Source of the DNA: Acidobacteriaceae bacterium
GTDB lineage: Bacteria > Acidobacteriota > Terriglobia > Terriglobales > Acidobacteriaceae
DNA length: 12,010 nt
Reading direction: 5' to 3'
Assembly (NCBI GenBank): GCA_027364815.1
Contig: DAHXOQ010000060.1
Span: 1 to 12,010 of the forward strand
Made by a program: the position numbers and the translations under genes
Notes under the pieces: generated by a model
What the model was told of the DNA's origin: nothing
Seen by the model: only the letters and a program-made list of their open reading frames with translations
Databases searched by the model: none
Part shown: positions 7,366 to 12,010 of the stretch, in pieces
Layout of the letters: each line of letters starts with the position of its first letter
Position numbering within the stretch: the stretch's first letter is position 1

Positions 7366-7412
7366 AAAAAGAATACAGGCGGTTGCACCGGACTGGTACA
7401 ACCGCCTGTATT
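7366..7412 (-). terminator. Strong intrinsic terminator after the TonB-dependent receptor gene
   Basis: A perfect 14-bp inverted repeat, AATACAGGCGGTTG and CAACCGCCTGTATT, occupies 7372-7385 and 7399-7412. In the minus-strand RNA the stem extends through one U-G pair and three further pairs (ACC/GGU), closing on a 5-nt loop. It is followed on that strand by C and TTTTT (7366-7370). It begins 16 nt past the receptor stop codon. On the plus strand the wobble would be a C-A mismatch, which supports function on the minus-strand transcript. It lies between receptor and glycosidase, so it would reduce transcription of the genes downstream. Confidence 0.88.
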
Positions 7413-7427
7413 TGTTCAGTGTGAACA
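7413..7427. repeat. 15-bp palindrome between receptor stop and terminator
   Basis: TGTTCA and TGAACA are separated by GTG. The palindrome fills almost all the space between the receptor stop codon (7429-7431) and the base of the terminator hairpin (7412). It may be a small second hairpin or a protein site; it may also be chance. Confidence 0.4.
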
Positions 7428-7428
7428 G

Positions 7429-10400
7429 TTAAAAGAAGAAACGCGCGCCGGCCTGCATAATGCGTGGTGCCGTTCCATTCTTGCCGTTAATGCCACCGAA
7501 AACCGATGAATTGGGATCCGCAATGATATTGCCGTAAATTGGATGGTTAAAGATATTCAGCGCTTCCAGACGGATTTCAAAGTTCCGCGACTTATCGCTC
7601 GAGATGTAGAACTTCTTCAGAATGCTCATATCCGTATAGAAACTGCCCGGGTTGCGAAGGTTGCTGAAATAGACCGGCGAGTTGGAGAAAGAGTAGTTGG
7701 GTGTCTGGGCAAATGAAGTGCGATTCAGTATGCCCTGGGTCGAGTTGAGAAAGGTTCCATTGTCCCCAACAAGTGCCTTCTCGTAACTGATGTTGTGGTT
7801 GCGGAAGTTTTTGTTGGCTGTGCTCCAGCGAAGTGCAGCGCCAGGTACTGTTATGCCGCCATCACCCTGATTTTCTACAGGAAATTGTACTGGGGTTCCA
7901 TGAGGATTCCAGGTAGTGATACCGGCTACTGCCCATCCACCAACCAATGAATCAAGCACATGACCGCTCACGCCCTGCGGGTTCGACAGATATTGCCGGC
8001 CGCGTCCAACGGGCAGGTCGTAGGAGTAATTGACCTTCAGCGTCTGCGGCATTTCGCCCGGTGCAAGACCGTAGCCTTCCATCAGGTTGTGCGGGTTCTC
8101 CAGTAAACCGCCTGCCAGTCCCTGCACATTGATGTCTGAACTGGATGCATCCGTCATCGTCTTGCGAATCGCATACGAGACCAACAACTCAAGTCCGTGG
8201 TAATTGCGTGACTGTATCTGGAAGTTCGCATAGTTTGAGAACGCACGTCCCCATGAAACCTGGCCCGGTGTCGCTGCGTTAGTGCCACCGTACTGTGGTG
8301 ACAAGCCCAGCAATTGGCTCAGGGCTAGCGTGGGGCTTCCAAAGTTCAAGCCTTCGCCCTGGAAGGGGTTCGGAACCTGGTCATTGAGATGAGGCCCCAG
8401 TTGATAGTAGTTCACTGGAATGTTATTCAGACTCCACGAACCAGCCACATGCATCAGCAAATGGACACTTTTAATCGCCTGGTACTCACCTGTAAAGACC
8501 CAGTCTTTTCCAAGTTGCCGTTGTATACCCAATCCAGCCATATATGAAGTTGGCGTGTCGTAGTGTGTGATCGTTGTTCCCTGACCGTTGGCGTTGGCGC
8601 TTGTATTCCAGTTCTGGTAGTAGTAGGCCGCGTTTGTGGTGACAGGAGGACTGAATCCGAGATTGCCGCCCGGCACTGCCGGGAATGAACTCAACCCGTG
8701 ATCGCAGCTGCAGAGTTCGCTGATCCAGTTCATGCCGTTCTGTGTTGAGATTTGACCAAAGCTCGTTGTGTCGTAATAAAAGCTCTGATAATCCGTAGAG
8801 AGTCCATTGAGCCCCTGATCTACGCTGCCTGCGCTCAAGTGAACCACGGTCTTGTCATTGACTGCCCAGCTCAATCCCAAACGAGGCGAGAAGTTGGCAA
8901 TATTCGTTGTATAAAGATCCTTGTGCGGATATTCCGGCGTGTTGGTCAGTGAAATCAAACCCGTGGGTCCCTGCGTTACCCACTGGGGAATCGGAAGGCT
9001 GTTGAGTATTCCTCCTTCTGCTGCCTGAACTTGACCCCAGCTCCAGCCTGGAACCGTCGGCAGTACGTTCTTTGCATTCAGGTCATAAACCAGACCGCCA
9101 AATGCGTGGCGTGGTCGTCTCGGTCCATCATGATCCCAACGCAATCCAATCTGTACCGTGAGCTTGGAGTTCACCTTCCAATCGTCCATGATGTAGGCGC
9201 CCTGGTTCCATCCATATGGCGTAGGATTCCAACTGCTGCCCCATGAGTTCAGGTTCGATGAACCAAGCATCAACTCAGCCAGACCATCTCCAGAAAGTCC
9301 GTCATTCTGGTTCCAGTACTGCTGAGTACCATATCCGCCTGTCACAGAACTGTATCCGCTTCCCAGTCCAATAACGCCGGTTCCGTCTCCACCCTTCTCC
9401 GTAAAGCGGATGAAGTACTGTTCGTAACCAATTTTGAATGTATGGCGGCCGATTTGACGCGTCAGTGCTAAAACGCCATTATCCGATTGCGTCAGAAACG
9501 AGTCGTACTGGTCTCCGCCTACGTTTGTATAGCCGCTTCCAAATCCACCAATCGTCGCAACTGGCGCAATGTGTGTGGTCAACTTCGCTGGATTGTTCGC
9601 AATAAGAGGATCAAATCCCCAGGTAGATGTATCAATATTCGGATCGGGCAACGATCCTGAGTTAGATACACCCAAACTGACTAGGTCAGTGACACCAACA
9701 CCAAGATGGAAGCTGAAGACTGTCTTGGGATTGATCGCCCACGTATAAAGGAAGACGCCAAGCCAATCTTCATCCGTCGTCAGCGAGGTTCCAGCATGCA
9801 TGAATGGCGGCGGAACGCTCGCCGTAATCATCGACCGGCTCACACTACCCTCTAAATGCTGGTTCTGACGAAGCGTTTCATCTATACGAAAAAAATACTT
9901 GTCAATCGGAGTTGCAAGATTGCGGGGATCTACTCGGTTGCCCGCAAAGTTCGATGGACTGATTGCTGTGTGATTCGGCGTAGGCCACATCGCAATGTAG
10001 TGTGCAAAGAGTTTGCTCTGGCCTGACAGTCCACCCCCCGGAACCGAAGGAATTGTCGCATTCGCGAACTGCGGACGTACCCAGCACCATCCTTGAGATG
10101 TGTATTGCGATGCCAGCGGTCCGGTGCAATCTGCGGAGTTGTAATCCTCATATCCATTGAATGGATCGTAAATCGTAGCATAAAGCGGCGAGCTGTTCGA
10201 TTGTTGACCGATCACCGTTTGTGAGAAGTTGCCCGCGCGCTCAAGTAGCGATGGCACACTCGACACCGCAATCTGAGTTTCTGAGAAGCGTTGGCCCTCC
10301 CAGGCTCCATAAAAGAACGTCTTATCTGTGCCGTTGTAAACATGCGGAATCCGAATCGGGCCGCCTACTGCAGCTCCATAGTTCTTCTGAGAATAGGCCT

Positions 10401-11301
10401 GACGAGCAATCTGAGGGGTTGCGTTGTTGTTGTACCAGCTATTGGCGTTAAAATCCTGGTTGCGGAAATAAAAAAACGCACGGCCATGGAAGGCATTTGT
10501 GCCACTCTGCGTCCGCATGCTGATAATACCGCCACCGTATCGGCCCACATCTGCCGTCAACACCCCCGTCTCAACGCGGAACTCGCTCACGGAATCAGGC
10601 GTCGGTATGGCACGGTTCGTTGCGCCGAATTCAGCCTCCTGCACCGGGTTTCCATCCACGCTGATGTTGCTGCTGTTCGCCTGCCCACCGGAAAGCGAAT
10701 AGCCATTGCCGCTGTTGGCAATCAAGTAGGCAGCATTGTTCTGCGCAAGAACCTGAAGATTGTCCACCTGCGGGCCGTTACCCTGAATCGCTGGAATCGT
10801 ATTCGCCAAATCCAATGCATTGCGATTCAACTGCGGCAACTCCGTGATCATCTTGTTGTCCAGAACATCAGAGGAACTGGCATCACTGGACGAAATCAAT
10901 GTTCGCGCACTGCTCACCACAATCGTCGTCTCAACCGACCCCGGCTTCAAGCTGAAGTTCATCGTCAGGTGATCGCCCGTATGCAGTATGAGTCCCGACT
11001 GCGTTTGAATGCCAAATCCTGCCGCGTTCGTAACCAACTTGTAGGGACCGGGAGTGAGATCGGTCAGCAAGTATGAACCTGCTCCATCCGCAATCGCTGT
11101 GTAAGTTACATTGGTTGCCGTATTCGTGGCCTTGATCTGCGCTCCAGGTATCATGGCGCCCGTGTTATCTGCAACCAACCCGCTCAACTGCGCGTTTGTG
11201 TCCTGCGCGTGCAGCACGACTCCACCGATGCTCAGCAGCACAAACATCACCGCCGACAACAGTACAAAATTCAGTTTCTTTTCACTCCACCTGGCTCGCA
11301 T
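7429..11301 (-). CDS. TonB-dependent receptor, Oar-like, with carboxypeptidase-regulatory-like N-domain
   Basis: This 1,290-residue outer-membrane protein begins with a signal peptide (hydrophobic core about 11-30, probable cleavage after VVLHA near 32). Residues about 36-118 form a carboxypeptidase-regulatory-like fold (LSGLVADNTGAMIPGAQI, DGAGSYLLTDLTPGPYKL). A plug-like domain follows, with ITELPQLNRNALDLANTIP at 152-170, a Gly/Asn/Ser-rich stretch, ISVDGNPVQEAEF at 213-225 and VSEFRVETG at 238-246. The rest is a long beta-barrel rich in aromatic residues, ending in ARFFF with the terminal Phe typical of outer-membrane barrels. No clear TonB box is seen. GGAGGAG lies upstream of an ATG at 11301 and a directly adjacent GTG at 11304; either could start the protein. 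It is the first gene before the glycosidase and SDR genes, suggesting uptake or binding of a glycan or glycoside. The size and form are typical of the acidobacterial receptor family; the ligand is not predictable. No SusD-like partner is visible. Confidence 0.92.
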   Translation of the reverse strand: MRARWSEKKLNFVLLSAVMFVLLSIGGVVLHAQDTNAQLSGLVADNTGAMIPGAQIKATNTATNVTYTAIADGAGSYLLTDLTPGPYKLVTNAAGFGIQTQSGLILHTGDHLTMNFSLKPGSVETTIVVSSARTLISSSDASSSDVLDNKMITELPQLNRNALDLANTIPAIQGNGPQVDNLQVLAQNNAAYLIANSGNGYSLSGGQANSSNISVDGNPVQEAEFGATNRAIPTPDSVSEFRVETGVLTADVGRYGGGIISMRTQSGTNAFHGRAFFYFRNQDFNANSWYNNNATPQIARQAYSQKNYGAAVGGPIRIPHVYNGTDKTFFYGAWEGQRFSETQIAVSSVPSLLERAGNFSQTVIGQQSNSSPLYATIYDPFNGYEDYNSADCTGPLASQYTSQGWCWVRPQFANATIPSVPGGGLSGQSKLFAHYIAMWPTPNHTAISPSNFAGNRVDPRNLATPIDKYFFRIDETLRQNQHLEGSVSRSMITASVPPPFMHAGTSLTTDEDWLGVFLYTWAINPKTVFSFHLGVGVTDLVSLGVSNSGSLPDPNIDTSTWGFDPLIANNPAKLTTHIAPVATIGGFGSGYTNVGGDQYDSFLTQSDNGVLALTRQIGRHTFKIGYEQYFIRFTEKGGDGTGVIGLGSGYSSVTGGYGTQQYWNQNDGLSGDGLAELMLGSSNLNSWGSSWNPTPYGWNQGAYIMDDWKVNSKLTVQIGLRWDHDGPRRPRHAFGGLVYDLNAKNVLPTVPGWSWGQVQAAEGGILNSLPIPQWVTQGPTGLISLTNTPEYPHKDLYTTNIANFSPRLGLSWAVNDKTVVHLSAGSVDQGLNGLSTDYQSFYYDTTSFGQISTQNGMNWISELCSCDHGLSSFPAVPGGNLGFSPPVTTNAAYYYQNWNTSANANGQGTTITHYDTPTSYMAGLGIQRQLGKDWVFTGEYQAIKSVHLLMHVAGSWSLNNIPVNYYQLGPHLNDQVPNPFQGEGLNFGSPTLALSQLLGLSPQYGGTNAATPGQVSWGRAFSNYANFQIQSRNYHGLELLVSYAIRKTMTDASSSDINVQGLAGGLLENPHNLMEGYGLAPGEMPQTLKVNYSYDLPVGRGRQYLSNPQGVSGHVLDSLVGGWAVAGITTWNPHGTPVQFPVENQGDGGITVPGAALRWSTANKNFRNHNISYEKALVGDNGTFLNSTQGILNRTSFAQTPNYSFSNSPVYFSNLRNPGSFYTDMSILKKFYISSDKSRNFEIRLEALNIFNHPIYGNIIADPNSSVFGGINGKNGTAPRIMQAGARFFF

Positions 11302-11342
11302 CACGTGACTCTCCTCCCAAATTGCAGCTCAATACAAATCAC

Positions 11343-11363
11343 ACAATTCCTCATGAGAATTGT
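11343..11363. promoter_or_regulatory. 7-bp inverted repeat, possible operator for the receptor gene
   Basis: ACAATTC (11343-11349) and GAATTGT (11357-11363) flank the 7-bp spacer CTCATGA. The element lies about 40 bp upstream of the receptor start codon and includes TCATGAGAAT (11351-11360), which recurs on the minus strand upstream of the PocR/AraC regulator gene. A protein-binding site is plausible; the binding protein is unknown. Confidence 0.45.
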
Positions 11364-11373
11364 CTGGAATCAA

Positions 11374-11403
11374 TTCATATGCCTCTTATTACGCGAACGT
11401 CTA
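11374..11403 (-). promoter_or_regulatory. Weak candidate promoter of the TonB-dependent receptor gene
   Basis: On the minus strand TAGACG (11398-11403) and TATGAA (11374-11379) are 18 bp apart, each matching four of six consensus positions. A start near 11367 would put the inverted repeat at 11343-11363 just downstream of the start and the direct repeats at 11434-11465 roughly 65-100 bp upstream. The match is weak and chosen by eye. Confidence 0.22.
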
Positions 11404-11433
11404 CGCAGCTTGGCGATTTTTCCATCGTTTTAG

Positions 11434-11465
11434 CGGCATGAACCGTCTATCTAACCCGGCATGAA
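11434..11465. repeat. 9-bp direct repeats, 23-bp period, upstream of the receptor gene
   Basis: CGGCATGAA occurs at 11434-11442 and again at 11457-11465, so the copies lie on the same DNA face about two helical turns apart. AraC-family activators commonly bind direct repeats with about this spacing upstream of a promoter. The repeats lie in the 200-bp gap between the CRTAC1-like gene and the receptor gene. Repeats are seen directly; the role is inference. Confidence 0.4.
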
Positions 11466-11501
11466 TCAAATATCTATACTTTCTATCAACAAAACATTCG
11501 C

Positions 11502-12010
11502 CTACTTTTCCAATATTCTCAGCCGCTGATCTACAGCAACCTTCTCCAGCTTCTGCACCACCCCCGAGGGCCAGTGAATCTCCACCATCGCCTCCGTCGC
11601 CTCCCCAACTCCAACATGCACAACAAGATCGCTCGACGAAGCATACCCCACACTGTTCGTCACCGTCCGCATCTGCTTCCGCCCGCCTGCCGTCACATGC
11701 ACCAGCGATCCAATCCCAGACCGGTTGCTCTTCGCGCCCTCCAGCTTCAACTGCAACCAATGCCTCGGTCGGCTCTCGCGATCGCTCCGGTTCCACCACA
11801 ACTCAATCGGAGCATTCAGCGCAGAGACCACCGCATCCACCCGTCCGTCGCGATCAAAATCCGCAAACGCCACACACCGGTGCTGCGCTCGCCCATCATT
11901 CCCCGCCCCACCGGTTTCAATTCCAGCCTCTGCAGATACGTCAGAAAACTTCCCGCCCTCATTGAAAAAAATTCGATTCGCCTGCGGTTCCGTTGGCATC
12001 AACCCCCCGC
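11502..12010 (-). CDS. CRTAC1-like protein with FG-GAP/VCBS repeat and ASPIC/UnbV domain, N-terminus beyond window
   Basis: Only the C-terminal part (about 168 residues) of a larger protein is present; the frame stays open to the right edge. Counting from the TTG at 12002, residues about 8-26 (ANRIFFNEGGKFSDVSAEAG) and FADFDRDGRVDAVVSALNAP at 46-65 form a FG-GAP/VCBS repeat whose D-x-D-x-D-G-x-x-D loop is of the calcium-binding type. Residues about 80-166 are the ASPIC/UnbV domain (HWLQLKLEGAKSNRSGIGS, VTNSVGY, VGVGEA and EIHWPSG). Such proteins are usually exported and are common in Acidobacteria, often with TPR segments and near TonB-dependent receptors; their function is poorly known. It is on the same strand as the receptor gene, 200 bp upstream, with no terminator seen between them. 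Confidence 0.85.
   Translation of the reverse strand, partial: GGLMPTEPQANRIFFNEGGKFSDVSAEAGIETGGAGNDGRAQHRCVAFADFDRDGRVDAVVSALNAPIELWWNRSDRESRPRHWLQLKLEGAKSNRSGIGSLVHVTAGGRKQMRTVTNSVGYASSSDLVVHVGVGEATEAMVEIHWPSGVVQKLEKVAVDQRLRILEK

Noticed and set aside
7321..7401. Longer start for the GH36-like gene at a TTG at 7401
   Set aside because: The TTG falls inside the receptor gene's terminator hairpin, and the signal peptide and GGGGAG site both point to ATG 7320.
10291..11076. Plus-strand open frame of 261 codons opposite the receptor gene
   Set aside because: No recognisable domain or ribosome site, composition rich in Arg and Ile/Val as expected for an antisense shadow, and the opposite strand encodes the conserved receptor domains.

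Overview
The window looks like a chromosomal stretch from an Acidobacteriota member, most likely of the Terriglobia type. The main pointers are a roughly 1,290-residue TonB-dependent receptor with an N-terminal carboxypeptidase-regulatory-like domain (the Oar-like form that is very abundant in this phylum), a neighbouring CRTAC1/ASPIC-UnbV protein, moderate to high GC, and purine-rich Shine-Dalgarno sites. This assignment is inference from gene families; no rRNA or other marker gene is present.

Layout from left to right. Positions 1-827 (minus strand) hold two adjacent half-size drug/metabolite-transporter (EamA-like) genes; the second runs off the left edge. A 218-bp divergent intergenic region separates them from a plus-strand enolase-superfamily (mandelate racemase/muconate-lactonizing type) gene at 1046-2179. 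That gene ends 3 bp from the end of a convergent minus-strand regulator (2183-4105) with PocR sensor, central and AraC HTH domains. Further right, all on the minus strand and so transcribed right to left, are a TonB-dependent receptor (7429-11301), a strong intrinsic terminator (7366-7412), an exported GH36-like alpha-galactosidase (5092-7320) and a short-chain dehydrogenase (4298-5095) that overlaps the glycosidase by four bases. The right edge holds the C-terminal part of a CRTAC1/ASPIC-UnbV repeat protein (11502-12010).

The central genes read as a carbohydrate-use locus. The receptor would bind or import a glycan or glycoside at the outer membrane. The exported GH36 enzyme would release a terminal sugar such as galactose. 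The SDR could oxidise the sugar and the enolase-superfamily enzyme could dehydrate or isomerise the resulting acid, with the PocR/AraC protein as the local regulator. The substrate is not fixed by the sequence. This is a plausible but unproven non-phosphorylative pathway.

Non-coding signals that go beyond routine annotation: a terminator between receptor and glycosidase whose stem is fully paired only in the minus-strand RNA; a 7-bp inverted repeat and a 9-bp direct repeat with 23-bp period upstream of the receptor; and a 10-bp core (TCATGAGAAT) shared between the receptor and regulator upstream regions. I found no rRNA, tRNA, CRISPR array, insertion sequence or attachment site. I did not find a convincing wholly new system; the most unusual points are variant active-site residues in the enolase-superfamily and GH36 proteins and the possible regulatory circuit.
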